Positions 60,401 to 64,000 of a stretch of 64,000 nucleotides of DNA are shown in pieces. The stretch is taken from contig JAIXOU010000003.1 in assembly GCA_027486585.1 (NCBI GenBank), forward strand, positions 1 to 64,000, written 5' to 3'. The stretch comes from Verrucomicrobiaceae bacterium. Lineage in GTDB: Bacteria > Verrucomicrobiota > Verrucomicrobiia > Verrucomicrobiales > Verrucomicrobiaceae. The stretch's first letter is position 1; each line of letters starts with the position of its first letter. Made by a program: the position numbers and the translations under genes. The notes under the pieces are model-generated. The model was not told the origin of the DNA and searched no databases. It saw nothing but the letters and a program-made list of their open reading frames with translations.

Positions 60401-62957
60401 AACTGACCGCACTGCTGGTCGGCGTGGTAACGGTGGGCCTGTTGATTTGGCTTTCAAAAGCGCCGATGTCTGCGCCCTCAAAGATGGGAGAGCCGCGCTG
60501 ATCACTGGTGATACTGCTGCCGACAGCGGCATTGATCGCTGGGCTACCTGCCAGCAGTGGGAAGGTCTTCGTGGGTCCACCATGGGTGCTAAAGGTGCCG
60601 AGCAGGGGATCACTGGCGATGATGCTGCCGCTTCCTGCAAGGCCGGAGTTCGTGTGCAGGTTGGGGATGATGTTGGCACCGACGCGGGTGAGAGTGGGGC
60701 CATTGAGGATGTTAAGGCCAGCGTTAGCCATGTTGCCTGCCACGATGCTGTTTTCCAGGGTCATGCCGGTTTGCATAAAGATGCCACCACCTGCATTGGC
60801 CGTGTTTCCCGCGATGGTACAATGCCGCACGGTAAGGGTGCCGTTGTTATGAATGCCAGCCCCATTGCCCGCCACGTTGCCGGTGAGGGTACACTGCACT
60901 AGGGTGGCTGTGCTGTAGTTGTAAATGGCACCACCTTCCTGGCCAGCGGCGCTGTTGTTGTTCAGTGTGCATCTCTCCAGGGTGATCGTGGCGCTGCTAA
61001 AGATGCCGCCGCCGGGCATGGCACCACCGGCATTGGCGATGGTGAGGTTTCTCAAGGTCAGCGAGCCGGTGCGCGCATAGAAAATACGGGTGTTGGTCAG
61101 GTTCGTCGTCAGCGTGAGACCGTTGGCTAGGCTGCTAGCATCCAGAATCACGCCCCCAGTGTCATCGGTGACGAAACCACTGCCCACAACTATGGGCGTC
61201 GTGGTGAGGGTGATCGTCTGTCCCGAAATGCCAGCAGCAAAGGTAATGGTGTTCGCGCCTGACAAAGTTTGCGCATCGCTGAGTGCCTCGCGCAAGGTGC
61301 CGCTGCCCGTATCTGCCGTGCTGGTGACGATGAGGTCGGTGTAGCGGTAGCCATTGGTCAGGGTGGCACTGCCGTTCGCATTCGTGACCACGATGTTCTT
61401 TGTTCCCACGCTGCCTAAGGGTGCGGTGCAGGTGATGGTGGTGCTGTTGACCACTACAACGTTGGTGGCAGCGACACCGCCGATGGTCACGGTCGGTGTA
61501 CCCGAGAAATCCGTTCCAGTGAGTGTGACCGCGCCACCCGCAGGCAAGGACAGATTTGGCTGCACAGTGGTGATACTCGGCGGTGCAGGCACGGTGCGGA
61601 TACTGAGGTTCGCGGCGCTGACGCTGGCGGTGAAGGCATTATTAATGAAGTCCGTAAAACGAAGCTTCCAGGTGCCGTTCGGTGCTTTGCTGCCAAAGCT
61701 GGTGCGGAAAGAACGGGCTGTGTTGGAATACTCAGGCCGGTAGTTTCCCGCTGCTGCACTGCCACTCGGCGTGCTGGCCACCACGTTGCTGAGTAGCGTG
61801 GAGTAAGCATCGTTAAAGACATAGGGACCCGCGATGTCGGTATCATCCACGACATGGGCGCGGAAGACATCACAGAGCGTGTTGTCCGGCGCGATGAGTT
61901 CGACAGACAACTCATGCGCATTTCCTTGTGCGGGGCTAAGCGTCCAGTCAAGGGTGACATCACTCACGACGCCCGTTTTGCCAGTCACGGTAAAGGTCAC
62001 TTCACGCGGAGAGGCACTGGAGATAGCCCCAAGATTGGCCCCAGGGAACTCGCTAGCATAGAACTGGATGTCGCTGATGCCCGTGTTGCCTGATCCTCCC
62101 GTGACATCGTAGCGCACGTAGCGCGCGGTGATGGGGGCGGCGAAGTTGTCCGAGGCGGTCCAGGACGAGGCTTTGCTGTAGCTGCGAGTGGCCACGGGCG
62201 AGGACATGTCCGCGTTGTTGGAGAAGATCAGGTCAAAGCTTGTCGCGCGCTCCGCATCAAAGAGGCGATCAAACATGTCGAAGCCCGTGATCGCCCGCTG
62301 ACTGCCGAGGTCGAAGTCCACATACGCATTCGCGTTCTGGCCCAGGCTGGCATACTCCACGCCCGCCACCATCCCAATGCCTGCGATGCCATTCGCGGCA
62401 TTCGCTGCCGCATATTGCGAGCTGAATGGGGTGGCCGAGCCGATCACCGTCACGCCTGTGATTGGCACCGTGGCCGCATTCGTGCTCAGGAAGCTGATCT
62501 CCGTGGTGCCCACCAGCGAAGGCGAGCCGACCACTGCCAGCACCTCCCAGCGCACCCTTTGCGCTGTCACGGCCCTGAAGCGCTGAATGAAGCCCTGTCC
62601 CTGTGACCCCGTCTGTGCTTGGGTAAAGCTAATGACTGTGTCCGTCGCCGCATTAAAGCCCGCCGTGCCATCCGTATCAAAGATCAGCCGATTCGCGCCG
62701 ATACTGCGTTGAGCCAGATTAAGCGTCACATTCACAAAGCCATCCACCGTCCGCGCTGAGCCGAAGTCGAACTCCAGAAAAGTATTCGTGCCCTGCTCAG
62801 AAAGGAACTCAGACAGCCCTTGGCCCACCGCATTGCTGCCCACATAAATACCCTGGAAGCCGGGAGAGGAACTCGTCACCGTGGGCGCCGGCAGCACTGT
62901 GGCAGAAAGTGGCAAGACGAAAGCCAGCGTGAGCGCGAAGTGGATGAGCTTTTGCAT
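42411..62957 (-). CDS. Giant secreted multidomain beta-rich protein (6,848 residues), probable surface or matrix protein
   Basis: Signal peptide (MQKLIHFALTLAFVLPLSAT). Rough order of domains by residue: two discoidin-like domains (25-300); proprotein-convertase P-like domain (303-455); TIG/IPT (457-540); right-handed beta helix (540-840); choice-of-anchor D (943-1052); a section alternating Fn3-like modules (marker TERG-VYALTSAN, six copies) with cadherin-like beta-sandwich modules (marker L-SLGTLSPAFA, six copies), interrupted by BNR-type propellers (1360-1650, 2845-3160), a second TIG (1965-2052) and a second beta helix (2052-2352); jelly-roll-like (3255-3442); cadherin repeats (3448-4210); carboxypeptidase-regulatory-like (4365-4440); propeller-like (4985-5400); CARDB-type (5400-5640); third beta helix (5740-6030); Ig-like (6105-6460); a C-terminal ~390-residue Gly-rich domain. 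No catalytic domain, anchor or sorting motif recognised. Confidence 0.92.
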   Translation of the reverse strand: MQKLIHFALTLAFVLPLSATVLPAPTVTSSSPGFQGIYVGSNAVGQGLSEFLSEQGTNTFLEFDFGSARTVDGFVNVTLNLAQRSIGANRLIFDTDGTAGFNAATDTVISFTQAQTGSQGQGFIQRFRAVTAQRVRWEVLAVVGSPSLVGTTEISFLSTNAATVPITGVTVIGSATPFSSQYAAANAANGIAGIGMVAGVEYASLGQNANAYVDFDLGSQRAITGFDMFDRLFDAERATSFDLIFSNNADMSSPVATRSYSKASSWTASDNFAAPITARYVRYDVTGGSGNTGISDIQFYASEFPGANLGAISSASPREVTFTVTGKTGVVSDVTLDWTLSPAQGNAHELSVELIAPDNTLCDVFRAHVVDDTDIAGPYVFNDAYSTLLSNVVASTPSGSAAAGNYRPEYSNTARSFRTSFGSKAPNGTWKLRFTDFINNAFTASVSAANLSIRTVPAPPSITTVQPNLSLPAGGAVTLTGTDFSGTPTVTIGGVAATNVVVVNSTTITCTAPLGSVGTKNIVVTNANGSATLTNGYRYTDLIVTSTADTGSGTLREALSDAQTLSGANTITFAAGISGQTITLTTTPIVVGSGFVTDDTGGVILDASSLANGLTLTTNLTNTRIFYARTGSLTLRNLTIANAGGAMPGGGIFSSATITLERCTLNNNSAAGQEGGAIYNYSTATLVQCTLTGNVAGNGAGIHNNGTLTVRHCTIAGNTANAGGGIFMQTGMTLENSIVAGNMANAGLNILNGPTLTRVGANIIPNLHTNSGLAGSGSIIASDPLLGTFSTHGGPTKTFPLLAGSPAINAAVGSSITSDQRGSPIFEGADIGAFESQINRPTVTTPTSSAVSFTIATLGGNVTSNGAAALTERGVVYSLTSANNDPLISGSGVTKTVASGTSTGVFTQNVTGLSAGSAYSFKAYATNSQGTSYSSVGTFNTTVQPPEINVTPSSAQDFGLQRMGVAGSPRTFTIQNQGNGALTISSVITTGDKAAEYVVSTSGMLSTVPGLGSTTFTVVFNPGGTGDRATTLRIVNNDSDEGTINIALTGVGSDTDPPSVTEPVRGVPLATTITLGGTVASQGALSERGVVVSSTLTNPNPFVGGPGVLRFVASGLSSGAFNANATGLTGGTAYTFKAYATNSGGTSYSSTGTFITPSNNADLTTLATSSGILSPAFATGTTAYTMTLLHSTTSMTLTPTRTHPLATIQVRVNTSGFAPVTSGTASAPLELNVGENAILVRVTAQDGSMKDYQILATRQASIIADLSALTVSTGTLTPAFSAAQTTYTVAVPNATTSLTVTPTVAQADATVTVNGSNQPVTLNIGANVINVLVTAQDTSVTRNYAITVTRADFPNTAPSFVIPTASGSVLGATWTQRLNDANRVWRGIALSADGQRIAACANGGSIWTSVDGGVSWTERTSAGTRSWSGICSSADGTRLAATAVGGRIWISGNSGLTWTERTGVPIGDWGAITCDSTGLRLFTSNHSFGGVSYTSTNQGLAWTTRTLPRSLNLASSADGNRLAGFVTGGRLQVSSNGGTSWTSTNFAHPGMRDLAMSANGNLILCAVNEGATGQIFLSTTSGTSFTRVGPNTGINSVTCSSDGTRAACLDKEGLVYTSSDSGVTWVQTAARPIGIASQLRLSGNGTSLAAMTEVLHTSEASSSSTQTAAAGDPQQTVPNFVRNISPGTRASEATQTVSFNVTNTNNALFSVQPSIAANGSLTYTPAASGTGTATVSIIAQDNGGTAEGGVNSSAAQTFTFTLTAAPNLDLASLTISTGTLAPAFVAATTSYTASVADTVTSVTLTPTLADAAMRLSVNGSSLASGTTSTALPLAYGPNTLVVTVSNASGTRTKPYSIVVTRTPILATVTQLGLSNISAITASLTATQTADGGSAVTERGFVFALTSANADPILGGTNVTRFISSSSSFTADLTDLVENSDYTVKAYATNGVGTAYSSVLTFKTLLITRPEITGVQPVASLIAGGGSIGLRGRYFTGATAITIGGVPATNITVLDDTSVTATLPAGTLGGKDIVVTTSIGSGTARNAFRYVDLGVTSTAATGTGSLSEALRAAADCAGPNVITFAPALATQTLRLNPAVVAGTDDDSAFVIDDLGGVTLEGNGLTLSRADFRLSCRVFYLRSGTLTLRGLTIQNAGGDLSGGAIFSSGTLNVERCTLNNNTGVLGGAIYNDNGTLTVTQSTLASNSASSGGAIFNDGALMVRHSTLAGNSATTLGGGIRLNKAMTLENSIVAGNSAAQGFDIHNDQASITRLGASIVPMVSLNFNVSGLGILLASDPLLTGLAANGGTTRTMGLQAGSPAINAAVGSSITSDQRGQAILSTPDIGAFELPASLPLLGLSSATNVGSLSATLNGRLASNGGASISASGFVYALTSANADPQIGGSGVTQVSASFTANVSGLAHGSAYSFRAFVTNNIGTAYSPVASFTTVSRNADLSALSLSSSTLSPAFSAATTNYTASVANSVGNVNVFSSTAQADATIKVDGGYLGVGSNTITVRVTAQDPSVTKTYTITVIRAAGLPTLDRMQFAATTANSTTVRGRIAFTGGAAATARGIVIALSATNNNPTIGGTGVTAFTPSDVFGNFFTASATGLTANSRYALRGYATNSAGTSYSDVEIFSTLSADATLSALTLSLGTLSPAFAAATENYTTTVDATELNLTPTVTEAGARILVNNETVVSGNISRPIRLGAGVNTVTLLVTARDGSATKTYTLAVTRAPRAPLLAPEATRTAVLATTATLGGNITAENGATITERGIVYALTSANNNPIIGGSGVTKVVAGGMAPGVFTAAVTGLAATSNYTFKAYATNSAGTGYSAVSSFATGTGAPNLPPSFTLPPGTVLPAGGSWTQLAQGFSLVDCSDDGTRLLIGDGAKMLTSTNGGTSFTPRPFRNEFGGSMSSVAMSDNANVLYAGGASGSSSYVIGSGNGGTSVGMSYIWNGDRSPEPKLAISDTASRVYLIGGGSKFTNILVNAGTGWAVRATEEDWKAIACSGDGMKAVAGSSYELYTTENGGDTWLKRSGPRSQFWSALAYSKNGNVILGATLNGGLWISSDSGKSWISRLASPGRNWKAVAASADGRVLAAAGVDTKIWISANAGDTWVEQSSSASIGWSSLAMSADGLTLYAGADGPLGWKSVGTTSPVLELLPGSGTVTMPAFAKSISPGTNEANQTVSFVITTDNNALFRTLPSISRNGTLTFAPGITPGQATVTVSLQDDGGTASGGVDTSATQTFIVRLRNDDSRGTWSTAAWTDDSTSGIVPGRTLWARHFGSTAPATVNNVSVPGITNMTGNNQDFDLDSPQLFPSDTNTLTSAGGGSATLAGSFFWGGNPTKIQLKGLGVGQEYVLTLLTVGWDADTAGQRVLHFGSGSDAVQVDQSQFGSNGGLRVEYSFTADKPTRSITIAQANNNGASLHLYALGLRFAGSTLNTAPSAITLDNNTIAEGNAPNGIVGALTTTDPDITNGQSHTYALVSGLGDGDNARFAIKGSALTLNQSADFETRTTLNLRLSSTDNGYPVKSVEQTFTVRITDVDEPATDITLTPNQLDENFGKYQEILGSMNTFPDLGASVDVGTLSVVGDPDTVGDISLVYDGNDDSGLFYTRNPTGRSVTLQTPGWKNFETKSQYKIRVRAGNGAAAIEKDFTVLIKDKPDAPVINALANQSINEDTASAVIPFTITDEDAGDLTRMVVTATSSNPALVPPAGILLGGSAGARTIQLTPSLNQFGSSIITVTASDGVLASSKSFTLTVAPVDDPMSFDLPATLSVAAIGTQNVSNFVSNLSAGPNEDTLGRTFTWAVSVDKPTTMVSSVSYNFNLLTLLAANSGIKGSTILTLTGREMNGSNVVSTVSRTCTVNISSNRAPTDIVLSNAVTDENVTNLDIGTLTTTDPDTTDTHSYSFVDWTGREATANGLFTVNGSTLRWKDRPNFETASSYHVRIRTTDRSTQGAASFEKSFTITLRDLNEPATDVTFGLGVEENGGQGLLVGKLVAVDPERLQSHSFALVAGAGDTHNSTVTLTNGNELIANGSYNFEVTPALSLRVQVTDNGNPPQTMVKELKVPVRDRNDPPTRPVFTFTGLPEGNHDATRPPNTAPRQIGTLSSTDEDGTPMAYEIIQRFYGPVEGDDSHMFYIEGQTNKVMFRGLADFDSAKKRFSFKANAYNVTKRGDKWFDVGIGRAVATVEVDISPVDEAPVFGEFPSAVQRPGAKLMDIFYAAQDIDSPTATVSLEFSPDNGATWRTCTSVKGDVGVVSGNLFGARKEPRDDLHPLEGTYRELFRLAQLATGFAKVKSGFEYVGGYQVSNDRHIEWDVGKDFDQQFIQNGRFRLTMVSGTNGATRTRDVGTVPGTSSGYVTVDTRFDGPLMISGIVTNKLRNMGWPDVKLQIGTRTAVTDTKGYYFIANAAPGKLTTSHPNFCGYDIDVAAPDRGQGVAMPTLRLTPNTEPPVVNSISLSAGKSPAFLSEVPITSTVGANISWNTNGIFAFPHLFEVDVSANGRQLNKFTHQTSYNFTSSAYSLQSILTPSMIPGNNWIGVQAKNDLGLQSTLEKLSVTYLPLHPLIKLFQPKSTWSSPNGFESYSANHFGFNFGSTDFNYTIENRLIGKWGVVFGTTGSFDYTVNDANWELAYRGGDQTRFGNQTKSHKFFTRPKAKIEEQAAKDKAWFTNKFFLALPDDDDQGKIALFLGEDIREAAFFARAIGTLDPTTGWTLPDVEGAVIQRSYGPIGEVGVLDSIPGMQPVAEFVDLTLTLSAGTDLGGSARFAPKKGSAQFKDVLSYRLKDATISGALEVRATLSLDAKLAGAEVWVGGRGFARVGYPAPLLREVDLKVQAGYEWWVGFVDDEGEVTLGHFNYSAKNDPNAPKAPAASTSSSQLAKMFGAPAPANSKDGVNFSLPPLQVVGTRSRGIGPMTRRWRDYGAESFELADVASPSTIQQARNARMNRTSAVAAAAPENTANVPELTAFNRMSRPAVKADVPVQKKDGKGDIGIARIISSDPVPTQAVLPLISNVFPRSRPVMAEKDGKIMLLYVRDTGAANAYQFSEVAFTYYDGTSWTIPGPIAVDSRAQMTPQLAFDGNGNAVAVWSRIKDANWNGLGLIEGQNALIEIVSANWNASTGAWSTPVAITDNNILDHRTVLSGKLSDGDLMLTWVSNAGNVISGTTDDPDSLFAARWDAATASWGPGALVHSGITGTAQMDFTANGEKAVVAWVQTMTAGDKSSDELYSQTWTSGTWAAPVRVTDDAVRDTDVRLALTPQGDAYALWLRDGDLVMQSNFTGEPSIVRPKDLPGTPDNFALTMGPENQLMVLWEGVFGDESPDVAYRLYTPSADSWSEDVRLSNDAEQERFLAPILDAQGNLLIAYLNTEMNQVTVEAENDDGSKTIVDGALRPGRTDLLLARRRMITELSVEAESLIATANSWGPGSIVTLKATALNTGDKPVMNAALAFYDGDPATGGTLIGTSTVPGEFKGGTSAEVTLDWTMPSDSEDLHTVFAVMDPQNIIIENDETNNRLSKRVGGPDLYLEYLGSDVMADGSANARVRVTNVGSPISAGTEVQVWDAPTRGANPLTTVSVPALTPLASMEMLIQFPAGTVGSSGRRELEMIANEIMIASEPNQGNNRSVFVLAGTRPLSNVTGLSDLAVTGGTLSPVFAMATLGYQTAVPAEQTTITLVPTALDPFSKIKVNGQDVASGTLSQVLTLNSGSTQIVIDVTSEDGSKTMTYTVDVLRSITNLTDSGTGSLRGMVAAAALNGGPDVIAIPASMSGQTLRLSSALVINDPNGVIIDGSALPQGLIIEGNGNHRLFEVAANSSLTLICVTLKDGGGTSFTSNGGAIQNAGTLRVERCTLLDNQAASGGAIHSTGTATILQSTFAQNTATSQGGAVFNEGTASIVFSTLSANIGGTVRSSGTLNVENSIIALNSGSDIDSTGALRLSYAGSNIVLNVTGITASGNAPITSSPLLSALGDYGGPTLTFVPSVGSPAVDQALATTSPVADQRGFPRPLGINPDIGAVEGRVLIVTTALDEFDPVGVIGAGYSLREAVRDAESGATILFDRAIFNGSTATTNTLTLTQGPLASRTNVTLDGTQNPGGIKIVTNITLVTQPIPAAIASGASVRFVAAANAVSGGVFYQWRQDGVDISGAIGPIYSISSATSGDRGVYDVVVTEGSSTGDIFLTNVTMEPGMTISQPASLTIGTPQLSIVRQPRGAMIALGSSYTLSVVAIGPNTSALTYQWLLNGKAVGGATRPNLTFVSTTLANAGAYTCVVKAGAISVTSIAAEVGVVDNRPLTVNMLAGGTFTPRINAAGNNLTYVWRLGNSALSTTANTFVIRPLTLADAGLYTCEVTGPSGSIVNGFNTTLNVNSRAPTLGAISLPTAFIGQSYYYQLPVLPIAGAAATGFSVSGVLPAGINLNTTTGVLSGRPTTTTIGGYLLAFKAIAGKLSSAEVKRTLLVNAIDPNAIGTFAGPAPRSALNGNLGGRFDLTTNPTGTFSGSVTLGARAKISFANMLLQVGGAGDQVLTGNITGIAMADTAKTPLAALVEVYVADQTARLTLTHPNGTQLVIPAWRNPWTKTLTASAYATNYTLRLDAGQGGETSPDGYGFASFSIGADGIVKLSGKLPDGNIITAGGFVGSRGQVLVFQTLYKNAGSLVGQFDITRAVPVTTNLLTGLLSWSKPRVTTDLIYKDGFAPLSVKVEGSAYVRPAAGQRLLGLPATSDNALLDFRLGALSEGWSQPITIVNPSPTGLTNTASVPPTAANGLKVAKLDAATGTFSGSFTLAGTTALLNRPATYEGMIVKVGTVTQGYGFFHLPKVPVGTEKVTTAPRLSGVVELRAP

Positions 62958-63308
62958 AGTTTTTAAGTGAAACGTTAATCAAGAAAACAGACAGCTTACT
63001 CGTGAGCATTTTTGCTAATTATAGAAGATGCTCAATTCTTAGTAGCGGGTTAAGAAGGCACTTCCCTTTGTTTCATGTAACGTCAATCAGAATAATGTTA
63101 ATTAATTGACCTAACCCTTAACCCTTGATTTTGAAATTCTAGAAATTATTCTTGTTATAATTCCGTCTTCAAACAAACGCTCATACTAATCTGCATAAAA
63201 GCGACGACCATGAAGGAGTGAAGCGCATCTATAGATGGCTAGAGGTCGATTTCGTGCTCGAGATAGAACACGAATAAATCGCTCATTGAGGCATTATCAA
63301 TGGCAAGG
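62958..63308 (-). promoter_or_regulatory. AT-rich leader of the giant gene
   Basis: 351 bases without a gene. A candidate minus-strand promoter is TTGAAG (63167-63172) with AATAAT (63145-63150), 16 bases apart, about 190 bases before the start. Inverted repeats are GTCAAT/ATTGAC (63082-63087 and 63105-63110), CATCTATAGATG (63226-63237, perfect) and CGATTT-CGTG/CACGAATAAATCG (63247-63281). The last lies behind aroC and may end its transcript, though without a T-run. Confidence 0.35.
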
Positions 63309-64000
63309 CTAAATCGCAGTGTCAGGAGCCAGAGCACGCTGACGCAAAAAATGATCAGCAACGATCAAATGAACCATGGCCTCAATCATCGGCACAGCAC
63401 GAGGTAAGACGCAGGCGTCGTGACGTCCACGAGCTGAAAGTGTGGTATCTTCTCCTGTATTCGTGACGGTCTTTTGCTCTCGCAAGACAGTGGCTGTCGG
63501 TTTAAAAGCGACACGGAAGACGATTTCTTCGCCATTGCTGATGCCGCCCTGAATGCCACCACTGCGATTGCTGCGAGTGCGCACCTGTTGACCATCCATG
63601 TAAAACTCGTCGTTGTGCTCTAGACCGGTCATCAGCGTGCCTGCAAAGCCACTGCCGATTTCAAAGCCTTTCGTTGCTGGCAGACTCATCATGGCTTTGG
63701 CGAGATCTGCTTCAAGTTTATCAAAAACAGGTTCTCCTAGACCTGCGGGTACACCACGGACGACACATTCAATGACGCCACCAACGCTGTTCCCTTCACT
63801 CCGGACTTGTTCGATCAAGGAAATCATGCGCTCGGCTGCTTCGGCGTCACAGGTGCGAACGATATTGGACTCGATAATCTCCGAGGTCAGATCAGATCCA
63901 GAAGGCACAACAGCTTGAATATCCTTGATGGTCTTAACATAAGCTAAGCATTCATAGCCTTTTAAACTGTGCTGAAGGACCTTTCGGGCGATGGCCCCTG
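63309..64000 (-). CDS. aroC: Chorismate synthase, 3' part (5' end beyond the window)
   Basis: Makes chorismate from 5-enolpyruvylshikimate 3-phosphate with reduced FMN; last common step of the shikimate pathway. About 230 residues are visible. The frame runs to the window edge with GAIARKVLQ before [19 protein letters not shown], so no start is in view. Other family blocks are [54 protein letters not shown] and the C-terminal [18 protein letters not shown]. It precedes the giant gene on the same strand, separated by 351 bases. Confidence 0.97.
   Translation of the reverse strand, partial: GAIARKVLQHSLKGYECLAYVKTIKDIQAVVPSGSDLTSEIIESNIVRTCDAEAAERMISLIEQVRSEGNSVGGVIECVVRGVPAGLGEPVFDKLEADLAKAMMSLPATKGFEIGSGFAGTLMTGLEHNDEFYMDGQQVRTRSNRSGGIQGGISNGEEIVFRVAFKPTATVLREQKTVTNTGEDTTLSARGRHDACVLPRAVPMIEAMVHLIVADHFLRQRALAPDTAI

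Overview
The window most likely comes from a chromosome of a Verrucomicrobiota bacterium (order Verrucomicrobiales, Prosthecobacter/Verrucomicrobium-like). This is inferred from gene content. It has an ECF sigma factor of the Rhodopirellula/Verrucomicrobium type in one operon with a FecR/LamG anti-sigma protein, a PSCyt1-DUF1549-DUF1553 protein and a DUF1501 protein. It also has two more DUF1501 proteins, a Ser/Thr kinase with WD40-like and RCC1-like repeats, and a 6,848-residue secreted protein. A complete Mla lipid-transport operon shows a diderm envelope. No tRNA, rRNA, CRISPR array or prophage was recognised.

Layout. 1-306: end of a thioredoxin gene. 478-2910 (minus): PRC-barrel protein, class I fructose-bisphosphate aldolase and histidine phosphatase, tightly packed. 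3228-9585 (plus): sigma / anti-sigma / DUF1549 / DUF1501 operon, with ATGA stop-start overlaps at two of its three junctions. 9680-13778 (minus): acetate kinase, DUF302 protein and phosphoketolase, which together split sugar phosphates to acetyl phosphate and make acetate plus ATP. 13898-14876: rhodanese and ArsR-type regulator, divergent around a candidate operator. 14989-16146: Gfo/Idh/MocA oxidoreductase with a clear terminator. 16648-18627: mnmG, carrying an in-frame palindromic insertion and a parS-like site. 18617-22208: an AT-rich membrane protein, a 41-42 bp tandem array, a nucleotidyltransferase/antitoxin-like pair and a phosphodiester glycosidase. 22304-27394: recQ, an AarF/UbiB-like kinase and a DEAD-box helicase. 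28136-31825: the kinase fusion. 31836-35267 (minus): mlaE-F-D-C-A. 35365-41737: an rRNA/tRNA methyltransferase, DUF1501 genes, an ECF sigma factor, a PIG-L deacetylase and a two-lobed aspartic protease. 41850-42287: a DUF3592-like gene broken by one amber codon. 42411-62957 (minus): the giant gene, about a third of the window. 63309-64000 (minus): 3' part of aroC.

The most unusual signals are small palindromic repeats rather than genes. Three sit in frame inside conserved genes (two in the DUF1549/DUF1553 gene, one in mnmG). One REP-like pair with GTAG-led hairpins is intergenic. A 159-bp MITE-like element with 25/28-matching terminal inverted repeats and a TTA target duplication sits exactly at the joined stop codons of two convergent genes. 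A 14-bp perfect palindrome identical to the core of known parS sites lies in mnmG, with a one-mismatch copy about 1 kb upstream, suggesting the region may be near the replication origin. A seven-unit degenerate array repeats every 41-42 bp, close to four helical turns.
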